Shown here in pieces: positions 44,387 through 53,401 of a stretch of 64,000 nt of DNA. Made by a program: the position numbers and the translations under genes. A model generated the notes under the pieces. The model did no database searches and had not been told where the DNA came from. It was given only the letters and a program-made list of their open reading frames with translations. Every line of letters starts with the position of its first letter. The first letter of the stretch is position 1. Source of the DNA: Caldilineaceae bacterium (GTDB lineage: Bacteria > Chloroflexota > Anaerolineae > Caldilineales > Caldilineaceae); the NCBI GenBank assembly GCA_020634755.1, contig JACKBC010000017.1, positions 1 through 64,000 on the forward strand, read 5' to 3'.

Positions 44387-45561
44387 ATGGATCCCATTAA
44401 ACAAATTGAACTCTTCCCCCTGCAAATCCCCCGCGACACGCCCTATCTTGGCCCGTTGGAAGAAGGCGTGACCGTGAGCGAACGCGGCTATTTTGTGCGT
44501 CCGGGCAACCAGACCATCTACAGCGTGCACGACCATTCGCTGCTGATCAAGCTGACCACTGCCAGTGGCGCGGTGGGCTGGGGCGAAAGCTTTGGCGTGC
44601 TGACCCCACGCACCGCCGCCACCATTATTGAAGATCTGATCACGCCGCTGGTCCTTGGCCGCGACCCGCATGATGTGGTGGCCATCAGCGAGGACATTTA
44701 CAACGGCATGCGCGTGCGCGGCTTTTTTGGCGGCTTTTATGTGGACGCCCTGGCCGGCATCGACATGGCGCTTTGGGACTTGCGCGGCAAGCTGACCGGG
44801 CTGCCCGTATGCAAGCTGCTGGGCGCACAGCGTCATCAGCGCATCCCGGCATACGTGTCGGGTCTGCCCAAAGCCACCGTTGGTGAGCGGGCCCAGCTGG
44901 CCAAAGAGTGGCTGGCCAAAGGCTTTGGCGCGGTTAAATTTGCTGCAGCCGTAGCCCACGAAGGGGAGCTGGTCGAAATGCAGGCCATCCGCCAGGCCGT
45001 GGGTGCCGGCCCCAAAATCCTGGTCGATTTCATTGAAATATACGGACCAGGAGGCGATCAGCTGATCACGCAGCTTGAGGCAGAGGACCTGTATGTGGCC
45101 GAGGCGCCGGTGCAGTCTGAAGATATGGACGGGCAGGCGGCCATTGTCAGGCGCGTGAAAACACCGGTGGCCATTGGCGAAGAGCTGCGCACGGTCTATG
45201 AATATCGCCGCGCTTTGTGCGCCGCTGCATGAGCGTAATCCAGCCGGAGATGGCCCACATGGGCATCACGTCGTTTTGGCAGTGTGCCGCATGGCGCAGG
45301 CGTTCCATTGCGCGTCATGCCCCACGCCACCATTGGCATTGGTATTGCCCAGGCCGCCAGCCTACACGTAGCTAGCGCGCTGGCCAACCTGGACATGCAC
45401 GAATACCAACATTCGATCTTCGACCGCAATCTCAATTTTGGCATAACCCAGCGCCAACGCCGCCCCCATGCGCTGTGAGTCCGGCTATTTTTACTTGCCG
45501 GAGGGGCCGGGGCTGGGCGTGGAGCCCACCGCAGCCGTGTTTGACTTCGTGATGAAATAAA
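44387..45561 (+). pseudogene. Mandelate racemase/muconate lactonizing enzyme family, frameshifted C-terminus (second)
   Basis: The frame is intact from 44387 to about 45205. It begins IKQIELFPLQIPRDTPYLGPLEEG and includes DALAGIDMALWDLRGKLTGLP, KFAAAVAHEG (Lys), ILVDFIEIYGPG (Asp) and VAEAPVQSED (Glu). Then breaks near 45208, 45283 and 45311 scatter SVIQPEMAHMGITSFWQ, MPHATIGIGIAQAASLHVAS and GYFYLPEGPGLGVEP over different frames up to a TAA at 45559-45561. Each break is repaired by one extra C or G in an existing run. It is a paralogue, not a copy, of the gene at 42680. Confidence 0.8.
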
Positions 45562-45600
45562 ACACGGTTCAGCTTGCATAACATAGGGCCATCGCGAACC

Positions 45601-45686
45601 TAAAAAAGCAGGGATAAAACCCGCAGCTGACACGGCAAAGCGGTCGCAACCGCTTGTCATTTAGCCGCTGTGGCCGCTTTTCATTG
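45601..45686 (+). repeat. About 85-bp dispersed repeat, copy B
   Basis: It matches the reverse complement of 18925-19008 (about 85% by eye), with a central gcggtcgcaaccgc stem. It lies between the stop of the second racemase gene and the secreted-protein gene. Confidence 0.7.
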
Positions 45687-47900
45687 TCAGCTGCCGGATT
45701 GATCCGTTGCGATTACGAAGTTCGCCATGTCCCTACTCACAGCATCCCACGCTTGCGGGCGCGCCTTATGGTCGCTTGATATTGGGCAGATAAATAAAGT
45801 TGCACTTATTGCCCACATTGCATGTGCCTGGACTGCCGCTGGCCGTGGGTGTGAGGGTTGGCGCAAGTGTCGGCGTAAACGTTGGTGTGGGCACAACCAA
45901 CGTTGGTGGCCGGCGTAGCAAGCGGCGTAGAGGTGGGCGTGGGTGACATGGCGGCCCACATACTGTAATTCAATGCGGTCGAGTCGGGCGCCATCCTCAC
46001 GCAGCAGGAATGACACAATATGCTCCCCGGCGGCCAGCGACGGTCTTAGCGGCGCGGCATTGGGCGCGTAGGTATCCCCTCCAGCTATGGTCCAGCGCTC
46101 GGCGGTGGTCGGTTGACCATCCACCTGCAAAAAGAATGAATCGCTGTCGGCATCGGGCCCCAGCGCCCATGCAATAATGCGATATTGCCCCGCGCTGGCG
46201 ACGGTCACACAGATATCGACGCGGTGCGCAGCATCCGGCGCGTTTAGTGAACCGGATCCATTTAGCGTGAGCACGCTTTGACCGTTGGCGGCCAAGCTGT
46301 CGGTAACGGTGATAAAGGCGCCATGCAGCACGCCGCTTTCGGCTTCGGCGCTTAACCCTGGATTGCAGAAGATTGGCGTGGGGGTGGGTGCGGGCGTGGC
46401 CGTGCCATTGGGCGTGGCGGTGGGCGTTGGTGTTCCTGGGCCGGCCAGAAAGCGGTCCAAAATATTGCGCGTCATTTTTTGAATGCGCGCATCTTCGTAC
46501 CCCACTTTGTCCAGCGCCCAGCTCCACGAGGTGGTGCCGGTGGCAAAAACCCAGGCGCCGCTCAGCGCTTGATAGATCGAGGTATTCCCCCTTATGACAT
46601 TGTTGTCGGCATCGACAAATGGAGAATCGGCCAGCAGCGTGTAGCTCAGATTAGCCGGCATGGGATATGCAGGCTGATAGGAGTCGATTTCATAGCCTAC
46701 AATTTTGGCTACGGCATTCCCGTTGTTGAACCCGGTTCCGCCATAGGCCCAGTGGTCGCCATTTGTTACTATGTAATCCGTATTGTTATTGGCAGAGGCG
46801 GCAAAGCTTGCGTACTGTATGCCCACAAGCGCTTGCTCGGGACGCCCCAGATCGCGCCACTCCACCGTCTTGAGCGTGGGGTCGGCCACGGGGTCTATAG
46901 AGCCATTGCGATAGACCACCATCTGGCGGTTTGGGTTGGCGCCGTCAGATTCCAGACGCATTTGCCAGAGCAAGGTGCTGGTGCCAAAGAAGGCCAGATG
47001 GACACCGGCGTCGCGCGCGTCCTCAACGGCATCGTACATGGCTTTTGTCCAATATTCGTCGTGGGGCGATGTGAGCAAAGCCACAAAATCGCGCGGGAGC
47101 GCCGGGTTGGTGTGCAGATCAATATCGGTTGCATAGACCAGATCATATCCGGATTTCTCTAGCCAGCGAATCAGGTTGTAATCCCATTTGAAGAAGTCGC
47201 CATCGCCATAATCAGCGTAAGGGCGATCAAAGGAGACTTTGACGGCGTGCGGGCCGCCCGATATTGTGTTGGCCCCAAAGCTATTGATGTGATAAAGACT
47301 TTTGCCCGTAGCATCATCATTGGGGAAATTGTTGTAAGCTTGATACGTGGCTACACCGCTTTGAAAGAGAAAGCCTCCTTTGTAGCTATCGTTGCGCACC
47401 ACAAAGGGGATATAGTTGCCAAAGCCAGCGGCATTTACAAGCTTGGCCAGGTAGATCCCACTAGTCCAAGTCGTGGGCACCGTCAGCGTATAGCTAGCGG
47501 ACCAGGGCGCAGTAATCAACCCAGTGGTGGCATCCAGCGTTACCGCCGGCTGTTTGGCGCCGTTCAGCGGCCCAATCTGCTGCATGAGCCGACCGCCGGC
47601 GCCATTGTACCACCCCATGCGATAGATTTCGACGGTAAAGTTTTGGGCAGGACTAACGGAGACATAAAAGGTAATGGCGTCCCCCAGATTAACGCTGGTC
47701 GCCGATGCATACCCTTTGATCTGCATATCGACATCATTCGCTGGTTTTAAGAGGACCCAGTCGCTAGAACCCGGCTGCTGATTCTCTTCCACAATTGGAT
47801 TGGCCGCCAAGACGCTGGCCGGTGGCCAATCCAATAGAGACAGAATCGCCAACAGCGCAAGCAGAGAAAGCCACACTTTAGATCGGATCAATTCTTTCAT
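45687..47900 (-). CDS. Secreted N,N-dimethylformamidase-like protein with Thr/Pro linkers and a C-terminal carbohydrate-binding-like domain
   Basis: The open frame has 737 codons. A signal peptide (LSLLALLAILSLLDWPPASVLA) is followed by an Ig-like region (DAITFYVSVSPAQNFTVEIYRMGWYNGAGG) and a domain like the dimethylformamidase large-subunit C-terminus (VATYQAYNNFPND, KSGYDLVYATDIDLHTNP, LTSPHDEYW). Next come a TPTPTATP linker and a CBM/malectin-like domain (AEAESGVLHGAF). After about residue 650 the frame is wrong: neighbouring frames give PTPTSTPLATPAT, then PTPTFTPTLAPTLTPTASGSP and finally CNFIYLPNIKRP with a TAA at 45768-45766. The real end is probably 45766, with two frameshifts. Confidence 0.75.
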   Translation of the reverse strand: MKELIRSKVWLSLLALLAILSLLDWPPASVLAANPIVEENQQPGSSDWVLLKPANDVDMQIKGYASATSVNLGDAITFYVSVSPAQNFTVEIYRMGWYNGAGGRLMQQIGPLNGAKQPAVTLDATTGLITAPWSASYTLTVPTTWTSGIYLAKLVNAAGFGNYIPFVVRNDSYKGGFLFQSGVATYQAYNNFPNDDATGKSLYHINSFGANTISGGPHAVKVSFDRPYADYGDGDFFKWDYNLIRWLEKSGYDLVYATDIDLHTNPALPRDFVALLTSPHDEYWTKAMYDAVEDARDAGVHLAFFGTSTLLWQMRLESDGANPNRQMVVYRNGSIDPVADPTLKTVEWRDLGRPEQALVGIQYASFAASANNNTDYIVTNGDHWAYGGTGFNNGNAVAKIVGYEIDSYQPAYPMPANLSYTLLADSPFVDADNNVIRGNTSIYQALSGAWVFATGTTSWSWALDKVGYEDARIQKMTRNILDRFLAGPGTPTPTATPNGTATPAPTPTPIFCNPGLSAEAESGVLHGAFITVTDSLAANGQSVLTLNGSGSLNAPDAAHRVDICVTVASAGQYRIIAWALGPDADSDSFFLQVDGQPTTAERWTIAGGDTYAPNAAPLRPSLAAGEHIVSFLLREDGARLDRIELQYVGRHVTHAHLYAACYAGHQRWLCPHQRLRRHLRQPSHPRPAAVQAHAMWAISATLFICPISSDHKARPQAWDAVSRDMANFVIATDQSGS

Positions 47901-48787
47901 TAAGCACCTATTCGTTTGTTATAAACAGATACACACAGCCGGAATCAGATTCAAAGAAATATACATATGCAGCGTTTGGCGGAGATGGCACAAACGTGGG
48001 GCATGCCTCATTTAATTGCGTTCTCTATTAACTATAGGACTACCGCAAGCTTTGACTAAAAGTGTATCGAATGCAAACCGATTCACTCTTGGCAATCCGC
48101 AGGCGCTGCGTCAGTTGTGTTAACTATATGCTCCCCCGTGCGGCATCCTTTGCAGTACACCAGGTTAGTATACATAACTACACGCTTTAATATACGTTTG
48201 ATGGATTGTTGTAGATGTGACAAGTCACATTCACAGCCAATTCCTACGTGGAGAATTCCTTTCGCCAGGAGTGAGCCACTGTGTGGCGCAAGTCGTGTGA
48301 GTTTGATGGCTTGTCCGACTTTGACAAACCTCAAATACGTTGTATGATCAATATAGATTCCAAAAGCTTCCCCGGCTTCATCTTGCGTCTTCAAAGCAAC
48401 CACACTTTTTTATCCCGTATGTTTTCTGCTCAGCGCGCGTTGGATTGCGCCGTTAGCAGTCATCATAAAAGGGGCATTACACAGCCCCCGCAAGGAGTGA
48501 ACCTGTTAAGCCGTGTTGACATTTACAGCCACAGAGTACAGCCACAGAGTACAGCCATAGAGCATAACGATAAAAGCTCGTCGTCATACGCGAAATTGTC
48601 AATACTTTCGAATTCCCCAAAGAATCGCCGCGCAAGCATCAATGCTCCCGTTGCGCTCTGCGGCGCCTTGGCGAACTGACAGGCTCAAGCATAGCTGTAT
48701 CGTTTTCCAAAGTAGTAGCTCGTCTCCCGAAACATTGTTTTACCAAGAAGTGCATCTAATTAGGAAACCAAAGCAAGGAGGTCTAAA
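47901..48787. other. Long intergenic region (about 890 bases) before the peptide transporter operon
   Basis: It sits between divergent genes. No supported coding gene is present; small frames on both strands lack SD sites and protein-like features. It contains a TTGACA at 48516-48521 and the 13-bp tandem repeat at 48525-48563, but no convincing -10 box at the right distance. Confidence 0.45.
48525..48563 (+). repeat. Three tandem 13-bp units (acagccacagagt)
   Basis: Units at 48525, 48538 and 48551; the third has two changes (acagccatagagc). They lie 225-260 bases upstream of the oligopeptide-binding protein gene, just after a TTGACA. Confidence 0.6.
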
Positions 48788-50599
48788 GTGCATACTGCAA
48801 TATCTCGCATGATCAAATTGTCTGTGCTGCTCGGCGTCATGGCGCTGATGCTGGTGGGCTGTGCCACGCAGCCCGCATCGGGACCAGAGGCCGCCGCGCC
48901 GGCAGGAGATTCTGGAAGCGCCGCCTCTGGGACAGTTGAACGCAAAGACATGCTCATTATCCCATCAAACGTCAACATCCCGGCGCCAGACATCTGGAAT
49001 CCGTACATTCCCGGCACCTTCATTCTGCAAGGCATGAACCAGAATATGATGGAGCCCCTCTTTATGTTGAACTACGAGACGGGCAATATCGACGGCTGGC
49101 TGGCCGAGAGCTATGAGGCCAACGACACGCTGGATGAGTGGACGGTGACGCTGCGCGACGGCACTGAATGGAGTGACGGCACGCCGCTAACATCCGACGA
49201 TATCGTCTTTACCATCAACTTGCTCAAGGAATATGCGCCGCAACTCAACTGGTCCGGCGCGGTTCAGCAGTGGGTGGATTCGGTGGAAGCCGTAGATGAA
49301 CGCACCGTCAAGTTCACGCTGACTGCGCCCAATCCGCGTTTTGTGATGGAGAATCTAGCCGGTACCACCTCTCAGGCTATTGTGCCGCTGCCCAAACACA
49401 TTTGGGAAGGCAAAGATCCGGTTACCTTTAAGAACGAGTATGATGAGGCCACCGGTTCACCCGTTTTTAGCGGCCCCTATGTTGTCAAGAGTTTCTCCTC
49501 CACCGAGTTTGTCTACAAGCGCAACGACAACTGGTGGGGCGCCAAAACAGGTGCTTTTAACCTGCCCGCGCCGCTGGAGATCCACCGCCCCTGGGTTGGC
49601 GATCAAGCAACTGCTCAGCAAATGCTTGCCAACAATGAATCGGACATTGGCGGCGGTAACAACCCCAGCACCAATGACGCGCTGATGGCGCAAAATGCCA
49701 ACCTGGTTCCTTATACCGACCAACCGCCCCTGGGCTGGATTGATCCCTGTCCCCGCATGCTGACAATCAACAGCACCGTGGCCCCGTGGGATAACAAGGA
49801 GATGCGCTGGGCCCTCTCTTACGCCATCAATCGTCAGCAGATTGTGGATGTAGTCAATGAAGGCGCTGGAGCCACATCTGATTTTATTTTCCCAGACTAT
49901 CAGGCCATGAAGCCTTTCCAAGATGCCATTGCCGACATTATTGCGCCGATTGGTGAGTTCAACCAGGATAAGTCGCGCGAGCTGATTGAGAAGAATGGCT
50001 ACACGTTGGATAGTGGCTCGGGCAAATATGTAGACGCTAGCGGCAACGCCCTTACGCTCGACATTGTTTTGCCACCCTTTATGGAACCGTGGGCGCGCAT
50101 GGTTGTGCAGCAGCTGAATGATGTGGGCATCGACGCCGTCCTGCGCATTTTGGAATGGGGCGTCTTCCGCGATCAGACGGGACGCGGCCAGTTCACCGCC
50201 GCCACCGACTGGGATGGCTGCGGCAGCGTTATTGAGCCGTGGTTCGGCATGCAGCGCTATCACAAGAAATGGTCCAACCCGATTGGCACGCCTGGCACCG
50301 AATATGTAGACAACACCAACAACGCCGGTCGCTGGGTAAACGATGAATACTCGGCGCTGATCGACGAAATGGGCGCCCTGCCATTGGGCGATCCGCAAGT
50401 TGTCGATCTGATGAAGCAAGCAGTTACGATTTGGGCCGATGAGCTGCCGGACATTCCGTTGGTGCAAACGCCCGTCTTTATTTTATTCAATACCACCTAT
50501 TGGACCAACTGGCCGACAAAGGAAAATAACTACATCCAACCGCCCAGCCATTGGGAGCACTTCTTGCGCCAATTGGTTGAGCTGAAACCGGCACAGTAG
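48788..50599 (+). CDS. Peptide/nickel-type ABC transporter substrate-binding lipoprotein (SBP family 5)
   Basis: 603 residues from a GTG start with an excellent SD (AAGGAGG, seven bases upstream). The lipobox is LMLVGC near residue 24. SBP_bac_5 features are EPLFMLNYETGNIDGWLAESYE, WTVTLRDGTEWSDGTPLTSDDIVFT and later DNKEMRWALSYAINRQQIVDVV. It binds an oligopeptide or oligosaccharide for the permeases encoded downstream. The family is broad, and in Chloroflexota some members carry sugars, so the substrate is uncertain. It is first in the operon. Confidence 0.92.
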   Translation: MHTAISRMIKLSVLLGVMALMLVGCATQPASGPEAAAPAGDSGSAASGTVERKDMLIIPSNVNIPAPDIWNPYIPGTFILQGMNQNMMEPLFMLNYETGNIDGWLAESYEANDTLDEWTVTLRDGTEWSDGTPLTSDDIVFTINLLKEYAPQLNWSGAVQQWVDSVEAVDERTVKFTLTAPNPRFVMENLAGTTSQAIVPLPKHIWEGKDPVTFKNEYDEATGSPVFSGPYVVKSFSSTEFVYKRNDNWWGAKTGAFNLPAPLEIHRPWVGDQATAQQMLANNESDIGGGNNPSTNDALMAQNANLVPYTDQPPLGWIDPCPRMLTINSTVAPWDNKEMRWALSYAINRQQIVDVVNEGAGATSDFIFPDYQAMKPFQDAIADIIAPIGEFNQDKSRELIEKNGYTLDSGSGKYVDASGNALTLDIVLPPFMEPWARMVVQQLNDVGIDAVLRILEWGVFRDQTGRGQFTAATDWDGCGSVIEPWFGMQRYHKKWSNPIGTPGTEYVDNTNNAGRWVNDEYSALIDEMGALPLGDPQVVDLMKQAVTIWADELPDIPLVQTPVFILFNTTYWTNWPTKENNYIQPPSHWEHFLRQLVELKPAQ

Positions 50600-50700
50600 T
50601 GGCATGATTGGGTGAGAATGTGATTAGGTGATAGCAGCCCCCTTTTCACTTTCTTACCCTTTCACCTTTTCACTTTGTTATAAAAAAGGGCAAAATCAAT

Positions 50701-51720
50701 ATGCGAGGCGTAAACCTCAGCTATTTCGTACGGCGCATTGGCATGTTTTTCCTGGTCATCTTTGTGGCGGCGTCGTTTAACTTTGTGATTCCGCGGCTGG
50801 CGCCGGGCAACCCCATTGGGGCCATTACGTCGCGCATGTCGCAGGCCAGCGCGGGGATTGAAAACGGCCAGGCCATGTTCGAAGCGTATCGCAAACGCTT
50901 TGGGCTGGATGACCCGCTCTACATTCAGTATGCCAAATATATGTGGAACACGTTGCGCCTGGATTTTGGCGAATCGCTTTCGGCCTATCCGGCTGAGGTA
51001 TGGGATATTGTGGGGCCGGCCATTGGCTGGTCTATCAGCTTGATCGGCGTTAGCGTGTTGATCACCTTTGTGTTGGGCATCCTCATTGGCGCGCTGCTGG
51101 CCTGGAAGGGAACACCCGAATTGGTGAGAGCGCTGCTTCCCATTACTATGTTCGGCGGCGTATTGCCCTATTATCTGCTCGCCATGTTGCTGCTCTATGT
51201 TTTTGCCTTTACCACCCGCCTGCTGCCCATGAGCGGGGCCTTTGATAGCGGCATGGTCAAGGGCTTCAATTGGCCCTTTATCAAGAGCCTCGTCAGCCAC
51301 GCCATCCTGCCGGCGCTGTCGATTATTTTGACCAGCATAGGCGGATGGGCATTGAGCATGCGCAGCCTCATGATTAACACCATCGGTGAGGATTACATGC
51401 TATTGGCCGAAGCCAAAGGGTTGCCCAAACGGCGCATTCTCTGGTGGTACGCCGTGCGCAACGTAATCCCGCCGCAACTGGCGCACTTGGCCATTGCTTT
51501 GGGGTACGTAGTCTCCGGCGCCATCCTGGTGGAGATCGTCTTCTCCTATCCAGGGCTTGGCTACCAGCTTTACATGTCTATTGTCAATAGCGATTATACG
51601 GTCATCCAGGGAATTACGCTTATTCTGGCGATCTCAGTGGGGCTGGCCGTGCTCATTATTGATTTGATCTATCCGCGCCTTGACCCGCGGGTGACGTATG
51701 TGTCGGAAAGCGCAGGTTAA
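50701..51720 (+). CDS. Oligopeptide/dipeptide ABC transporter permease (DppB type)
   Basis: The 339-residue product has six helices. Its N-terminus, YFVRRIGMFFLVIFVAASFNFVIPRLAPGNP, is typical of DppB/OppB. The EAA loop is LMINTIGEDYMLLAEAKGLPKRRILWWYAVRNVIPPQ, and VEIVFSYPGLGYQLY follows. It forms the channel with the DppC-type protein at 52383. The two are usually adjacent, but here a BrnTA toxin-antitoxin module lies between them. Confidence 0.93.
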   Translation: MRGVNLSYFVRRIGMFFLVIFVAASFNFVIPRLAPGNPIGAITSRMSQASAGIENGQAMFEAYRKRFGLDDPLYIQYAKYMWNTLRLDFGESLSAYPAEVWDIVGPAIGWSISLIGVSVLITFVLGILIGALLAWKGTPELVRALLPITMFGGVLPYYLLAMLLLYVFAFTTRLLPMSGAFDSGMVKGFNWPFIKSLVSHAILPALSIILTSIGGWALSMRSLMINTIGEDYMLLAEAKGLPKRRILWWYAVRNVIPPQLAHLAIALGYVVSGAILVEIVFSYPGLGYQLYMSIVNSDYTVIQGITLILAISVGLAVLIIDLIYPRLDPRVTYVSESAG

Positions 51721-51753
51721 TCTTCCAGAGGTAATCTGTGCTATACTGTGCTT

Positions 51754-52119
51754 ATGCACTTTGAATGGGACGATATCAAAGCAAGGGCTAATTTATTAAC
51801 TCACGTTACGCAGCGACAGCCAGTCTGGTAGAGAGAAACAGGAACGTCGGCGAGCCGGCTTTCCTCCAGGCTTGCGTAACATAATTTATTAAAGCATGGC
51901 GTCTCGTTCGATGAAGCGAAAACTGTCTTCGATGATCCACTATATGTAGACTTTTTCGATCCCGACCATTCTGATGATGAAGAGCGATACATCATCATCG
52001 GGCTCTCACAGCAGCGACGCTTGTTGCTTGTATCCTACACAGAACGCAGGCAAACAATACGCTTGATTAGTGCCAGAACTGCAACACGCAGTGAAAGAAA
52101 TGTTTATGAAGAAGGTTAA
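51754..52119 (+). pseudogene. brnT: BrnT-type toxin gene interrupted by an 83-bp mobile element
   Basis: The first 15 codons read MHFEWDDIKARANLL, the typical BrnT start. After the insert (51799-51881 plus one duplicated decamer) the sequence continues exactly in family order: KHGVSFDEAKTVFDDPLYVDF, then FDPDHSDDEERYIIIGLS, RRLLLVSYTE, TIRLISARTATRSERNVYEEG. BrnT is a ribosome-independent RNase of type II toxin-antitoxin systems. The insert brings stop codons, so the toxin cannot be made in full. Removing the insert and one repeat restores the frame. A TATACT box lies seven bases before the ATG. Confidence 0.85.
51799..51881 (+). mobile_element. 83-bp MITE-like element inside brnT, with 10-bp target duplication
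   Basis: The direct repeat taatttatta occurs at 51789-51798 and 51882-51891. The core 51806-51879 (74 bp) begins ttacgcagcg and ends cctccaggcttgcgtaa, matching the ends of the elements at 9752 and 60787. The first 50 bases occur again at 12529-12578. No coding capacity, so movement would need a transposase elsewhere. Confidence 0.8.
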
Positions 52120-52348
52120 GAATGAAATGGACGATGAATTGCGTCCAGAATATGACTTGAGAAATTTGCGCGTGAGAAAAGTTGGCCCACAACGAACTGG
52201 TTTCGGCAGTCAGTTTGTCCAATTGGCCCCAGATGTTGCAGAAGTCTTTCCGGACGCTGAGGCTGTAAATGAAGCCCTACGCCTTCTGATCCGAGTCATG
52301 CGCGAAAACAAGCATGTTCTCTCATCTGCCAACGCGGGAACAAACTAA
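52106..52348 (+). CDS. brnA: BrnA-type antitoxin
   Basis: 80 residues from the ATG at 52106, overlapping the end of brnT by 14 bases as is common for BrnTA pairs. It contains DELRPEYDLRNLRVRKVG and the ribbon-helix-helix-like C-terminus FVQLAPDVAEVFPDAEAVNEALRLLIRVMRE, a BrnA/COG3514 pattern. It normally binds BrnT and represses the operon. With the toxin broken, it may survive as an orphan antitoxin or a regulator of the surrounding transporter operon. Confidence 0.85.
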   Translation: MKKVKNEMDDELRPEYDLRNLRVRKVGPQRTGFGSQFVQLAPDVAEVFPDAEAVNEALRLLIRVMRENKHVLSSANAGTN

Positions 52349-52382
52349 ATATTTCTACGCATCTCATACCGGGCCATTGATA

Positions 52383-53294
52383 ATGACAACTACAACAGCC
52401 GAAACTACTATACATCGCGCTCCATCCCCCGTCGGCGGAGCGGTGCGCAGCATCTTTGCGTTCTTCGCAGACAACCTTCTCTTTACGGCCGGTATTCTTC
52501 TGCTGCTGGCCCTTTATCTCTTTGGACTCATTGGCTCACAGATGATCAGCCCCAAGATGGCCGATATGGGCGCGGCGCCACTCAACTTGCGCCCGTCCGC
52601 CGAACATCTGTTGGGCACCGATGGTTTGGGCCGCGACATGTTTGCCGTCATGGTGATCGGCATTCCCAATACCTTTAAAATTGGTTTCCTGGCCGGCGCC
52701 GTGGGTGTCTTCATCGGTGCGCTGATTGGCCTAATGGCGGGCTATTACAAAGGGCTCGCCGACACCATCTTCAGCAGCTTTGCCGACATCATGCTGGTGA
52801 TCCCAGCCCTGGCCATTCTGATCACCGTTTCGGCATATGTGCGCGTCGTTACCGTGGAGATCATGGCCGTGATTGTGGGGCTGCTCTCGTGGCCGCTGCC
52901 CGCCCGCTTAATTCGTGCGCAAACGCTCAGCCTGCGCGAACGCCTCTTTGTAGAAGTTGCGCGGCTCTCCGGGCTCAATGACTTTGAGATTATCACCTAC
53001 CAAATTCTGCCCAACTTGACCGCCTATCTGGCGGCGTCGTTTGTGGGCGCGGTCAGCAGCGGCATTTTGGCGGCCGTCGGCCTAGAAGTGCTGGGGCTGG
53101 GGCCACAAAATATTCCCACCATTGGCCGCACGCTCTATTACGCCTTCAACTATTCGGCGCTCTTTAAGGGCATGTGGTGGTGGTGGGGACCGCCCATTGT
53201 AACGCTGGCCACCATCTTCACTGGGCTCTTTTTAATGAGCATCTCGCTGGACAAGTATGCCAATCCGCGCCTCAAGGGCGCTATGCGGGGTTAA
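52383..53294 (+). CDS. Oligopeptide/dipeptide ABC transporter permease (DppC type)
   Basis: 303 residues from the ATG at 52383 (MTTTTAETTIHRAP); a longer frame overlaps brnA. The SD is weak. The OppC/DppC features are HLLGTDGLGRDMFAVMVIGIPNTFKIGFLAG and the EAA loop LFVEVARLSGLNDFEIITYQILPNLTAYLAAS. It pairs with DppB. It lies 34 bases after brnA, so the toxin-antitoxin module was inserted between dppB and dppC without destroying either. Confidence 0.92.
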   Translation: MTTTTAETTIHRAPSPVGGAVRSIFAFFADNLLFTAGILLLLALYLFGLIGSQMISPKMADMGAAPLNLRPSAEHLLGTDGLGRDMFAVMVIGIPNTFKIGFLAGAVGVFIGALIGLMAGYYKGLADTIFSSFADIMLVIPALAILITVSAYVRVVTVEIMAVIVGLLSWPLPARLIRAQTLSLRERLFVEVARLSGLNDFEIITYQILPNLTAYLAASFVGAVSSGILAAVGLEVLGLGPQNIPTIGRTLYYAFNYSALFKGMWWWWGPPIVTLATIFTGLFLMSISLDKYANPRLKGAMRG

Positions 53295-53324
53295 GACAAC
53301 TACATTGTAAACACGGATGGGAGG

Positions 53325-53360
53325 AACACGGATATGGAAAATGCCGACAAAATCCGTGTT
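53325..53360. repeat. Hairpin AACACGGAT/ATCCGTGTT
   Basis: Perfect 9-bp arms (53325-53333 and 53352-53360) lie between dppC-type and dppD-type genes. The arm sequence is related to the inverted repeat at 36624-36677. Confidence 0.5.
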
Positions 53361-53401
53361 CTACCCTATGCGTATTTACAAACCGAAGAACAGAGCACGG
53401 A

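Noticed and set aside
48525..48563. Short regular repeats as CRISPR or plasmid iterons
   Set aside because: Only three 13-bp units without spacers, and no replication gene nearby.
48083..48679. Small open frames upstream of the peptide-binding protein
   Set aside because: No SD, atypical composition and no recognisable sequence.
53174..53401. N-terminal extension of the DppD-type ATPase
   Set aside because: It reads through the dppC end and a hairpin and lacks family sequence; the ATG at 53402 gives normal length.
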